Source: Zerene cesonia
Lineage: Eukaryota; Arthropoda; Insecta; Lepidoptera; Pieridae
Direction of reading: 5' to 3'
Length of the DNA: 64,000 nucleotides
Assembly: GCF_012273895.1 (NCBI RefSeq)
Contig: NC_052119.1
Location: 8,718,705 to 8,782,704 of the forward strand
This document shows, one piece after another, positions 11,396-22,330 of the stretch. Position numbers and translations under genes: made by a program. The notes under the pieces are model-generated. The model did not search any database and was not told the DNA's origin. It saw nothing but the letters and a program-made list of their open reading frames with translations. Each line of letters starts with the position of its first letter. The first letter of the stretch is position 1.

Positions 11396-12395
11396 NNNNN
11401 NNNNNNNNNNNNNNNNNNNNNNNNNNNNNNNNNNNNNNNNNNNNNNNNNNNNNNNNNNNNNNNNNNNNNNNNNNNNNNNNNNNNNNNNNNNNNNNNNNNN
11501 NNNNNNNNNNNNNNNNNNNNNNNNNNNNNNNNNNNNNNNNNNNNNNNNNNNNNNNNNNNNNNNNNNNNNNNNNNNNNNNNNNNNNNNNNNNNNNNNNNNN
11601 NNNNNNNNNNNNNNNNNNNNNNNNNNNNNNNNNNNNNNNNNNNNNNNNNNNNNNNNNNNNNNNNNNNNNNNNNNNNNNNNNNNNNNNNNNNNNNNNNNNN
11701 NNNNNNNNNNNNNNNNNNNNNNNNNNNNNNNNNNNNNNNNNNNNNNNNNNNNNNNNNNNNNNNNNNNNNNNNNNNNNNNNNNNNNNNNNNNNNNNNNNNN
11801 NNNNNNNNNNNNNNNNNNNNNNNNNNNNNNNNNNNNNNNNNNNNNNNNNNNNNNNNNNNNNNNNNNNNNNNNNNNNNNNNNNNNNNNNNNNNNNNNNNNN
11901 NNNNNNNNNNNNNNNNNNNNNNNNNNNNNNNNNNNNNNNNNNNNNNNNNNNNNNNNNNNNNNNNNNNNNNNNNNNNNNNNNNNNNNNNNNNNNNNNNNNN
12001 NNNNNNNNNNNNNNNNNNNNNNNNNNNNNNNNNNNNNNNNNNNNNNNNNNNNNNNNNNNNNNNNNNNNNNNNNNNNNNNNNNNNNNNNNNNNNNNNNNNN
12101 NNNNNNNNNNNNNNNNNNNNNNNNNNNNNNNNNNNNNNNNNNNNNNNNNNNNNNNNNNNNNNNNNNNNNNNNNNNNNNNNNNNNNNNNNNNNNNNNNNNN
12201 NNNNNNNNNNNNNNNNNNNNNNNNNNNNNNNNNNNNNNNNNNNNNNNNNNNNNNNNNNNNNNNNNNNNNNNNNNNNNNNNNNNNNNNNNNNNNNNNNNNN
12301 NNNNNNNNNNNNNNNNNNNNNNNNNNNNNNNNNNNNNNNNNNNNNNNNNNNNNNNNNNNNNNNNNNNNNNNNNNNNNNNNNNNNNNNNNNNNNNN
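11396..12395. other. Assembly gap, 1,000 N
   Basis: The left edge ends in a poly-T run and the right edge continues into a retroposon-tail-like sequence (to about 12500), so a minus-strand retroposon probably broke the assembly. It lies in the intron that should hold the missing exon of the secreted-protein gene. Confidence 0.98.
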
Positions 12396-13344
12396 TTTAT
12401 ACTAGAACTGGCAACCCATGCAGGTTTAATGAAACAAGAATAACGACTGGATGGAATAAAGTTAAGGATTGGGATAATGAGGCAAGGGATTAAAATAAAC
12501 TAAGAGTGTTCTCTTTTCTAGAGAGATCTATTAAAAACAAGCTTTTGCTCGCGACTTTGTACGCGTAAAATTAAGAGTATAACCCCTTTTTTTCCTTAAT
12601 GAGTGTAAAAAACTAATTGATTTGAATCGATAGTTATAAATTCAAACGGAAAACGGCTCGTCAGAAACATTTTTATTCAAAATCAAGCGATATATTTATA
12701 TACCAGTATAAAACCTTTGTATATTATTTTTTTAAAGTAAAATAAACTAACTTTCATTACGATGTACTAATATCAAAACGGATGTTTCCCGATCTAATGT
12801 TTGTTTGCATTAAATAACACTGTTTATTCAGTGTAACTGTACATAAAGTAAATAATAACAAATGTACACAACAAAAGCCAGTATAAATAATAACATAGGA
12901 TTGATAAAGTCGTAAGTATAAAATATAGGTTTTGATCATTGTATAGTAATATAAATCTATTGGTGTATTACGCATGAAGGATTTTACCACATAATATATA
13001 GGAACGCAAGTGTTAGAATTCTCTCCAGGAAATGGGTCGGTTCTCGTCCATTCTATTCGTAACACACCATGTATATTTGTCCATAATCCGATTTAGTTTG
13101 CATTGTAATAGGAATTTCCATATTAAAGACAAACATCTCATGCCCGTCTGTGAATACGCAAACCTGCAAGTCTATGACAACATTTGCAAACGTTTTTTTC
13201 TATATATAAGGGAAAAAATACGTACATGGCGCGAATGTTTGCATGTGAGTGAGTGGTCAGGGGGTAATAGTCGATAATGGAGGCTATGATGGTATGTACT
13301 ATATATTATATTTTCCCTTAATATTTCGTCTCAAATCTTAGATG

Positions 13345-13385
<41 letters not shown>

Positions 13386-14100
13386 TTTTTTCTTCTATTT
13401 TAGTATAAATAGCTTTATGTTTAAATTGTTAATTTGTGGAACATATTTCTTGTATGAAGGCGGGCGTTGGCACCTTTGCCACAGCTAAGCTAGGTTTTAT
13501 GGGTGTCATAGTTAATTTTAGTTTAAGTACACTATGTAATTTCAGTCCAAATAAATAATTGAATTTTTTATTTTTTTTTAATTTTTCATCCATAAAATTG
13601 TCTGTAAACAACGGAACTAAATAAAGTAAATAACACAGTTAATTCACACCTAAAATTAAAGTCGAATTATTACAATCGAAATAAATTCATTTCTGAGCGT
13701 CATTAGCAACGCCTTAATTTTTTAAAAATGCAAATTGCGTTAATGTAATCAATGGTACTAGATAATTCAAACCGCTAAATATCAGAAAGTATTTATTATT
13801 CATTTAAAATATTCCGATGTACAAGCTCTTCTTTTCATTATGATACTCAAAAATATTAAACTGTCGAGTCTTAATCTCTACTAGTTTTACAATAAAGTTT
13901 CAATGTTTGTACCGGGTAATCTTCACAACCAATAATCCGATCATGAAACTATATATTTTTTTTAATCCCGGGTTAATATAGACGAAGCCGGTGCAGTCGA
14001 CTAGTTTCATAATTCGATTTCTGAGTGTTCTTACTTTTTCTCATTGTTATCATTGTTATAATGATATACATTATAACGGGAAGTTCCTAAAGGTGAAGTT
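12396..14100. other. No gene seen; (TA)16 at 13347-13378
   Basis: The first 100 bases look like the end of a retroposon tail that starts in the gap. A (TA)16 microsatellite lies at 13347-13378. A frame near 13065 is not supported by splice sites. Confidence 0.5.
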
Positions 14101-14105
14101 AGTAA

Positions 14106-14460
14106 TCAAATATATGACAGAGAGGGCCGCAATATTAGCATCAATATCCGACATAGTGGGCGTATAGAATGGGTAATCGAGCAATGAGGCAACGATTTAC
14201 ACAACATGATTTTACTGAACACTAGGTAATCACAACTTAAATCCCACTGTACAACGAAACGTGGGGAACAGTTCCTGGCTTCGTTGAGAACTTGTCGCGA
14301 AGACTCCCAGATGGTAAGTGAGCCTTGGTCCGACACGCGTCCACTAGCTAGACTCTGTTGTAGTACGAAGTTAGTCGCAATGAGGCGGCGGTGCCGCCAT
14401 CTACCGTAACTCGTGCTTCGTTTCGTTATCGGTTGGTACTATCCGCCTCGGACATAGCCG
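14106..14460. other. GC-rich island, unclassified
   Basis: A GC-rich patch in AT-rich intron. On the minus strand one frame is open for about 110 codons down to 14106, from a stop near 14430. On the plus strand another frame is open across 14233-14406 with FLASLRTCRED and ARLCCSTKL, and contains a GTAAGTGA at 14314. Neither connects in phase to the exons of the secreted-protein gene on the minus strand. It may be a repeat or part of an unseen gene. Confidence 0.3.
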
Positions 14461-14639
14461 TTTCCGACATGTATATACATTATTGTCTTGTTTGAACAAG
14501 AATTGGACAAAAAATAAGAAAGATCGCCCATGTATAAGCATGGTTTTAATCGTTAATAAAAGTTTATACTTTTGACATACTTTAGTAATACTTTTCATTT
14601 GTATAATGATATCCATTGTATCATATATATATTAATATT

Positions 14640-15350
14640 TAGCATTGTGCTTATAACACAAAAATAAATTATTATTCAATAGCTCTTACATAATTATCGG
14701 TAACAATGGATTGTAGTTTCGCCCCCTCTACAATATCAAATTAGCATTAATCCTGAAGCATATCATACATTTTCATATTTTTTATTACTGCAGTGGATAA
14801 TACATAATGTATTGAGGCATTACAAAACACGCTATTAGCTTATATAGTAAAGATAAGGGTTAAGTGTACTGTTGCAAGCGGTTAGCAATTACAGTTTCCA
14901 ATACATCGTTAGCAAGCAATGGGCTATTTGAACCTTTGAAAACGGAAAATGTTTGAACTGCGGTCGTTGCTAATGAAAATTTTGAAATCCATTTGGCTCG
15001 AAAGCGAAGGCTATTAACGCGTTTTAGAGCTTGCTGAAGTTACAAATTATTTATTGTGTGCAGTCTGCATACCATAGCTATTAATTTTATTAACTTTTTT
15101 TTGCATAAATACTACATGATTCTTATTTTGTTTGTATGTTTTGTTATTAGGCGCCGTTAATTTAAACCTAAAGGTATAAAAAGTCTTAAAAAATATATTT
15201 TTATTTCAAAACCACTCAAAGCGAAAAATAAATTAATATAATTGCTATAAGCGCTACCCACTCACCAATTTGAGGTCGTAAGGGATATAAATAAAGAAGT
15301 ATCTACCTTATTTTTTGTGGGTTCGTCCGCAGATGAAATATAAATATCAA
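14640..15350. other. No gene seen
   Basis: AT-rich spacer without recognised structure. Confidence 0.5.
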
Positions 15351-15355
15351 AAGTT

Positions 15356-15580
15356 AGTATATAAAACTCAAAGGTGACTGACTGACTGATCTATGCACAG
15401 CCCAAACTATTGAACAGATCGGGCTGAAATTTGGTATATAGATTGTCACTATGATATAATAGGCATCCATTAAGAAGGATTTTAATAAATTCAAACCGTA
15501 AGGGGATAAAATAGGGGATCATGCTCTATATTTATTTTAACCAACCGGGCGAAGTGGCGGGATACAGCTTCTATATAAAG
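15356..15580 (+). mobile_element. Helitron-like short element, second type
   Basis: Shares CAGCCCAAACTA, GGGCTGAAATTTGG, GCATCC and the AGGGGATAAA motif with the copy at 35107-35335, and has a GGGCGAAGTGGCGGG end typical of this group. Confidence 0.5.
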
Positions 15581-15944
15581 AGAGCAAGCAATCTATATAA
15601 AACGTTGAGAGCAGCAGGATAACACGTTCAAATAACAATAATATAACTCGTGTGAAAAAACTACATAACACGCTTATATTAAGATGAATTAAAGAACTTG
15701 CTCTTCGATCCCTGATAAGTGTACAAAGTTTTAATTTATTAAAAATTGATAGACAAATCGAGTCTCAAAGTTTTTAATTTTTAGGAGTTTTTAATATTAT
15801 ATATCCGACTGGTTGCATACATACAATCTTACAAATATACAAGTTAAGCTTATAAAAGCGTGTTAATAAAAGTCACAAACGTGAAATCTTTTAACCGCAT
15901 ACTAAAACTAATTTGTTAGTTAGTTATATTAGTTTTTTTACAAA

Positions 15945-16090
15945 AAGGTTGCCTGGAAGAGATTGCTCTTGAGCAATAAGGCCGCCTTATAGTGCATATG
16001 TGCCTGTATGGTCTTTTTTTTTTTTTTACAATGTCAATTTATTTTTAGGCAATATGTACTGTAAAGAATAAATAAATAAATAAATAAATA
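15945..16090 (+). mobile_element. LINE 3' tail with (AAAT)n
   Basis: GGTTGCCTGGAAGAGATTGC, GAGCAATAAGGCCGCC, a T-run and an (AATA)n tail (16067-16090). It is the plus-strand counterpart of the 3838 element and codes nothing here. Confidence 0.68.
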
Positions 16091-16154
16091 GTTATCACGA
16101 TCCTTAAAGAAACAATACTAAAAACAATATTGGTTTTTAAGGATAGTGATAACT
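16090..16154. repeat. Inverted repeat, 19-bp arms
   Basis: AGTTATCACGATCCTTAAA at 16090-16108 pairs with 16136-16154 with one mismatch around a 27-nt loop. It directly follows the LINE tail. Confidence 0.6.
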
Positions 16155-16689
16155 CATTGAAAGTCTGCATTTTCTGTTGCGATTCCATGCGCGTGGGATC
16201 TTCACACTTGTGTAATCAATTCCATATCCGTATAATTTTGTTTACTGAAACAGGATGCATTTTAAATGTAATATATAATTGTAATGGTAATATTGAGGCG
16301 CCCATGGATAAGATTTTTGGAAAAGAATTGAGTAACAGTTGAGAATTGTCTGGAAACTTTGTTTAAAGTATTGTCTTATCTATAGATTAAAATGTTGTCA
16401 TGGAGTTCAAAAGAGATTTTAAAAATTGCTTCAAACTTCTATATTATAAACGTTTATATACGTTCTCATTCCGCTTGTCGGGCGAGAACTTTTCAACAAT
16501 CAACTCAGCAACAAGCAGTTGAATCAACTTTATTTATAACACGCTTTTATAATAATAATAATATATTTTTATTTTCAGATATTCATCCATATTTGTGTTA
16601 GTATACATTAATCTTAGAAACTATGTGAGTAATACGTATTATAAAATTAAATTCAATACAAATTAACAAGATTAAAACCATTACAAAAT

Positions 16690-18720
16690 TATCCATTATT
16701 ATTATTTATAATGCGTACAATGTAAATTTGCCCACCGCTTAAGGAATGGACCGTTTACTTTCTCAATTAATGTCTTCAGAATACCATTGGAACTCTCACG
16801 CATTCTCTTCATCATAGATGCTGCCATTTTCCTCATTATCGCGTAAAAATCGTCGGTCTGGCAATTAGCAAACATCTGAGACGCACTACAGAAGCGCGGA
16901 AGCCCAAACAGTACCCTGAAGCCATTATTATATTGGACACGTAGGACATTGTAAGCCCGCTGCGTAAAAGTTAGCCATAGGCTGCAAGTATAAAATGTCT
17001 GACAGTACGCTTTAAATAGAGTAATTTTAACTTGAGGAGAACAACGAGCAAATTTCCGTGCCAGCATATTGCAGCGGACTGCCAATGCCCTACGCTCCCT
17101 CTCAATATCCTGTATATCATTCATATCTTCTGTCACAATATGCCCTAGATATTTAAACTCTTCTACCTGTTTAAGAGGACTGCCATTAATATACACAGGT
17201 GGTATGTCATGTACAGGGACTCCCTTACTTTTGAACACAAGAAGTTCGCATTTTTTTACATTATATACCAGACCATGAGAAGCTGCATACGACTCACAAA
17301 TTTTAATGAGCTGCCTGAGAGCAAAACCATATCATCCGCGTAACTAAGATTATTTATAGTTAGTCCATCGATAGAACACCCGATACCAGTCTTGCTGAGT
17401 TCANNNNNNNNNNNNNNNNNNNNNNNNNNNNNNNNNNNNNNNNNNNNNNNNNNNNNNNNNNNNNNNNNNNNNNNNNNNNNNNNNNNNNNNNNNNNNNNNN
17501 NNNNNNNNNNNNNNNNNNNNNNNNNNNNNNNNNNNNNNNNNNNNNNNNNNNNNNNNNNNNNNNNNNNNNNNNNNNNNNNNNNNNNNNNNNNNNNNNNNNN
17601 NNNNNNNNNNNNNNNNNNNNNNNNNNNNNNNNNNNNNNNNNNNNNNNNNNNNNNNNNNNNNNNNNNNNNNNNNNNNNNNNNNNNNNNNNNNNNNNNNNNN
17701 NNNNNNNNNNNNNNNNNNNNNNNNNNNNNNNNNNNNNNNNNNNNNNNNNNNNNNNNNNNNNNNNNNNNNNNNNNNNNNNNNNNNNNNNNNNNNNNNNNNN
17801 NNNNNNNNNNNNNNNNNNNNNNNNNNNNNNNNNNNNNNNNNNNNNNNNNNNNNNNNNNNNNNNNNNNNNNNNNNNNNNNNNNNNNNNNNNNNNNNNNNNN
17901 NNNNNNNNNNNNNNNNNNNNNNNNNNNNNNNNNNNNNNNNNNNNNNNNNNNNNNNNNNNNNNNNNNNNNNNNNNNNNNNNNNNNNNNNNNNNNNNNNNNN
18001 NNNNNNNNNNNNNNNNNNNNNNNNNNNNNNNNNNNNNNNNNNNNNNNNNNNNNNNNNNNNNNNNNNNNNNNNNNNNNNNNNNNNNNNNNNNNNNNNNNNN
18101 NNNNNNNNNNNNNNNNNNNNNNNNNNNNNNNNNNNNNNNNNNNNNNNNNNNNNNNNNNNNNNNNNNNNNNNNNNNNNNNNNNNNNNNNNNNNNNNNNNNN
18201 NNNNNNNNNNNNNNNNNNNNNNNNNNNNNNNNNNNNNNNNNNNNNNNNNNNNNNNNNNNNNNNNNNNNNNNNNNNNNNNNNNNNNNNNNNNNNNNNNNNN
18301 NNNNNNNNNNNNNNNNNNNNNNNNNNNNNNNNNNNNNNNNNNNNNNNNNNNNNNNNNNNNNNNNNNNNNNNNNNNNNNNNNNNNNNNNNNNNNNNNNNNN
18401 NNNGACGGTGTATTTGGATGTACATGGAAATAATCTTTAAATATATTTGCTATACCTTTTGGCTCCGTCTCTCCATCCACATTCATAGGGAGGCCCGCCC
18501 TACAATTCAATTTGTTAGTGGCTTTCCAAAACTTCTTAAAATTTTTATTTTTATGCAAATCTCACAGAGAGGCATGCCACACGCTTTCCAAAGCAAAAAT
18601 TTACTGCGCGCCTCCCTATGAGCGTCCTTTACATATCTATTCCATCCTACAATATGTCTACGTCTGTTTATTCTAAAAGCTTCTCCTTTATGTTTCTATA
18701 TAGCCAATTCTTTTACATTC
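16690..18720 (-). pseudogene. LINE reverse transcriptase, interrupted
   Basis: Minus-strand non-LTR element. At 18690-18560 a stretch with GWNRYVKDAHREAR and FLLWKACG matches the endonuclease-RT linker, then FKDYF after a frameshift. After the gap comes the catalytic SYADDMVLLS (near 17330), then the C-terminal part at 17238-16702 with EFKYLGHIVTEDMND and LFKAYCQTFYTCSLW. The frame shifts immediately after the YADD box, where LIKICESYA-type sequence continues in another frame. At least two frameshifts are seen, so no active enzyme. The clade was not assigned. Confidence 0.8.
17404..18403. other. Assembly gap, 1,000 N
   Basis: Placed inside a LINE on the minus strand, since RT-coding sequence flanks both sides. 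Confidence 0.98.
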
Positions 18721-19880
18721 GATTTTGGCCAACTTTAACCGGACGGATTTAATTCAGACTTTGTACACTTAGGTTTTTTTTTATTTATTTTAGGTTCACC
18801 AACAGGTATTACATTAAAGAAATTAGATCAAGTTAATATGAACAAAAATAAGAACTAAATGCACACCTTAGGTTTAAATAATTCGTGACAATAGAATTCC
18901 ATGAGTTTTCCATGAGTTTATCTTATAATCCTGATTAGGGTCGCATGGATTCGATAATTTCCTTACTTAAGTTGGTTCTTACGAATGAAGGGTATTTATT
19001 ATGGATTTAAAAACTTTATTTATGATAATTGTCTTTATGATTCGTTTATATATTTACTCTCTTCTTCAACATTACACGAAAACAGATGCGAGTAACGCAA
19101 AGGGATCGAGAATTCTGAAAAATCAATAACTCGTATGTATATAAAAATACCGTTAAGCTAATATTAGCTTAGTGGTATTTTTTTATAATATATTAAATAT
19201 TGATGACTTCATTTTAATTTTGAAAGTCAATGTAAATTATAACTAACAAATCGAATCATAATAAAAATATAACAACAATGAATACATTGTTGTTATTCAA
19301 CAACAAACTTTTGATAAAAAGTGATTCTAAATTAGGTCTAGTTAAATAAACAAATGTGTAATTATTGTTTAAATCTTTGTTTATGTGTGCGTGTGTATTG
19401 TCCATTATTTCCAGTATTCTCGATCCCTTGATCGGTATTCACATCAGAATTCGCTTACGCCAAAAACTGATTTATTCGAGTGAAAATAGATTTAAATTTA
19501 AAACGTCTGCTCATGTGCCTTGGTTCACTGAATATAGCGTAAATGCCATTGAATAGTGTCAGTTCTAATTTATGTAATGATTATGGTTCTATTACAATAT
19601 AGGTAAGGAAGTAGTTTGTGTTTTTATGATTTTATAGTACATTAGCGTAAATTCAGTTGTGATAAATGTGTAGATATGAACAAAATAATCTTATAAATAT
19701 AATTCTTTATGTATTGTAAAATCCGATGACAAATATTGAAGAGAAATGTTTAAAAGCGTTCAGCATTTTGTATAGGAAACTCAAAATTTTAACATGGAAC
19801 CAGTGTGGGTGTTTGACAAATTCACAAACAAATTTCGTCGTTTTGTACTGCTATCTCTGCAATGCAATGGTAATAGTCGC
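18720..19880. other. No gene seen; small palindrome near 19145-19182
   Basis: AT-rich spacer. AAAAATACC, TTAAGCTAA and their complements form an imperfect hairpin at about 19143-19182. Confidence 0.45.
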
Positions 19881-19886
19881 ATTATT

Positions 19887-20085
19887 GAAGTGAAACTTCT
19901 TTAGAATCGTTGTGATTTCAAACCTGATGCAACGGAAAAACGACAGGTAAGAGACACAAATACAAAAACGTGTAGAATGAAGCCGGCAAAGAATGAGACA
20001 GAAATATACATACTATTTTATATTATCGGTCTCTCCTCTTTGTTCCATACTTCGGTCTTTTGTCGATTTACTGAAGTTTCACTTC
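19887..20085. mobile_element. MITE-like element, 199 bp
   Basis: Ends are perfect 13-bp inverted repeats, GAAGTGAAACTTC and GAAGTTTCACTTC. The interior has AACCTGATGCAACGG, AAGAGACACAAATAC and GGTCTCTCCTCTTTGTTCC. No coding capacity and no obvious target duplication. Confidence 0.55.
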
Positions 20086-20404
20086 TATCGTGTGTGAATC
20101 GCACACACACCTTTTTTTTGTAGATCCTGGGAGTGTTTTCAAACTTTGTTAAAGACCGTTGCTGTATATTTAGAAATGTAACATACGAGTTATTTCCATG
20201 GTAATAGACATCGAGAGATTCTCCATGATAGATAGAATATTATGACAATTTTCTAAGAGATTTCATTGACATGACATATATAAGAATATCATTTGGCCCT
20301 AGATTAGAATTTGTAGTAGGTACCTCCCCTCGCGAGACGATGGCCTTTTTTGGAGAAAAAAAAATTGTACATATATAGTATTTTCTTGTGTTTGGTTTCA
20401 CGCG

Positions 20405-20568
20405 AGTATTATACATTTAGAAATTAAAATTTTTACACTTTACAGCGAGCGTGGTCACGGGGAGTCTCCCCGTGACCACGCTCGCTGTAAAGTGTTCGAA
20501 ACGTCGGGTTAATAATATAATGAATAAATCGCGTTTAAAATCCGTTGAAAAGTTTTTAATTTCTAATT
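20405..20568. repeat. Foldback element with perfect 61-bp palindrome
   Basis: Outer arms TTAGAAATTAAAA (20417) and TTTTTAATTTCTAA (20553) bracket a perfect palindrome at 20435-20495 (30-bp arms, one central base) built on CAGCGAGCGTGGTCACGG. Then CGAAACGTCGGGTTAATAAT and GCGTTTAAAATCCGTT follow. Related copies are at 438, 34683 and 54192. Confidence 0.85.
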
Positions 20569-20636
20569 GTACATATATATTTGTATAAAAGTATATATAT
20601 TGTAACTATGATGACATATTTTTTTATAGTTTCCAA

Positions 20637-20799
20637 CTAGCTGACCGGGCAAACGTTTATCTGTCTTACTCCTATCATTTAGGAGACAACAGACGTTGTC
20701 CGATAGTCAGACATAACCGATACTCTTACAAAACTTCATACTAATCGGTCCAGCCATTTCGGAGGAGTATGGTAACTGACATTGCGACAGTAGATTAGA
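20637..20799 (-). mobile_element. Helitron-like short element
   Basis: Left CTAGCTGACCGGGCAAACG, right AGATTAGA before T, with TCGGTCCAGCCATTTCGG inside. Both ends obey the A-TC...CTAG-T rule on the minus strand. It sits just downstream of exon 3 of the secreted-protein gene. Confidence 0.7.
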
Positions 20800-20877
20800 T
20801 CATACTATTATGAACTAGTATTGGCAGTGTTTGCAATGCGGAATTGCAAACTAAAATAAACAAAATAAACAATTTAC

Positions 20878-21023
20878 CTCGTCTCAACGAGGAGTCGTTG
20901 GTGCATAAGAATCGCATGAGCGCCCTTGCGCCACCGATTTGTTGTTGCACCAGTTTCTGTCCATCCGTTGGCAGGCATCGCTTTATCCACGCGTCCATGC
21001 ATGCCATACCCGTGTGGTACGCC
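20878..21023 (-). CDS. Exon 3 of secreted Cys-rich protein
   Basis: This is a 146-nt minus-strand exon with acceptor ATCCAAACAG and donor GTAAATTG. One base completes Leu56, then 48 codons, then one base. Visible segments are AYHTGMACMDAWIKRCLP, a Gln-rich linker, and GGARALMRFLCTNDSSLRR. Cys spacing is C55-x8-C64-x7-C72-x23-C96. It is distinctly GC-rich against AT-rich flanks. The pattern of a short Cys cluster, CL, a helical GAR-type segment and LC is what I recall from secreted insect proteins of unknown function, in which an FL-x2-H-type segment with another Cys usually follows. That next part should be in the missing exon. Confidence 0.85.
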
Positions 21024-21029
21024 CTGTTT

Positions 21030-21860
21030 GGATAAAAATAGAAAAAGGTAAAAACCGTTTTCATAAAAATATTAATGTACTACTTCATTCATTAATGGAA
21101 TGTTTAAATGTTATTCTATTTTTTTTTAACATTGTATTAGAAGAACTCATATCACAAAGATGTTTCATTAAATCAGGAAATCTAATATTAAATAATAAAT
21201 ATAAAGTACTCAATGACTATAACAATTCACTATAAAACCTCACCATATACGTAAAAGACAAATTGAATTCTTATAACCACTATTAGGATGTTAGCTAGTA
21301 TTATATTATCTGTGAAACTACTAAGAAATAGAACAGCTTGTATAGTATTATGTTATCTGTGGTAGAACTAATAAAAATTGTATGAACAATGAACATGTTA
21401 TGAATTCTGTACGAGATCCAAGCGGACGATTCTTGAATAATTCTCCTGTATTAAATTTTGCTCAACGCAGCTACTTCCATCGGGGACTATTCAATTTCTA
21501 AACTATTTAAGTTTATTATAGTCTATTAGCAGGGATTTATCAATAAACACTTTATTATAGATGTCCATACTTAATATTAATATGAATAAAATTGCAAAAA
21601 ATTAAATATTGTAGTGACTTTATCTCACAAATATAAGCGACTCTTGGTAGCAATAGAATAAAAATGGTGGCACGTATTTAGTTTCAGACATTTTCATAAA
21701 TTTTCGTTGCTTAGTGACTGAATTCGTGTTTAATTATTTATTTTTTTATTAATTATCATTTTTTATTTATGTATGGTAGAACTCATAAGTATTTGCCAAT
21801 GATATCTGTGGAATACGGGGGTATGCAATTTTATAATTTAAATACCATTGAGGGAAGAAT
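21030..21860. other. No gene; imperfect tandem near 21296-21385
   Basis: TAGTATTATATTATCTGTG at about 21296 recurs as TAGTATTATGTTATCTGTG at about 21351. The remainder is AT-rich intron. Confidence 0.45.
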
Positions 21861-22007
21861 CTGTTCTGGCTTATTCTTATCATTTAAAGCTATGAAAAAT
21901 TGATGTTGGCCGATTCTCAAACTTAACCAATATATACACAAAATATCATGATAATCGGTCCAGACGTTTCGGAGGAGTATGGTAACATTGTGACAAGAGA
22001 ATATAAG
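21861..22007 (-). mobile_element. Helitron-like short element
   Basis: Copy with CTGTTCTGGCTTATTC, GATGTTGGCCGATTCTCA and TTTCGGAGGAGTATGG. Both ends are degraded. Confidence 0.58.
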
Positions 22008-22330
22008 TCACAACTACTGTTGATTTTCATCATAGTTGATCAAAAATAAATATTGAAATTGGTCAATAACAATAATAATTCAATTGAATCATGTTTTAAT
22101 TTCTCACAGTAAACTAACATATTAAATAAAATACACAGTTAACACAGTTAACCAAAATTACGATATCTTTTTCGAGAATTCAAAATATGTTTCAATCAAT
22201 GAATGCAAAAAATAATTTCCTCTGAATAAACCTGATATAGTATGTATGGCTTAATGAAATTTGGGGAACAGCTGCAAAAACAAATTTAATATATACACAG
22301 ATAGCACAAATCAAACTCCTAAAACAGGTT

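Noticed and set aside
11315..12493. Long plus frames of 371-392 codons
   Set aside because: Almost all residues are X from the 1,000-N gap. The same holds for the long frames across the other four gaps.
18781..18850. Candidate for the missing exon of the secreted gene (minus end CCTGTTG|GTGAAC)
   Set aside because: The required frame has a TAA only a few codons before the donor, so it cannot be the exon that supplies TG.
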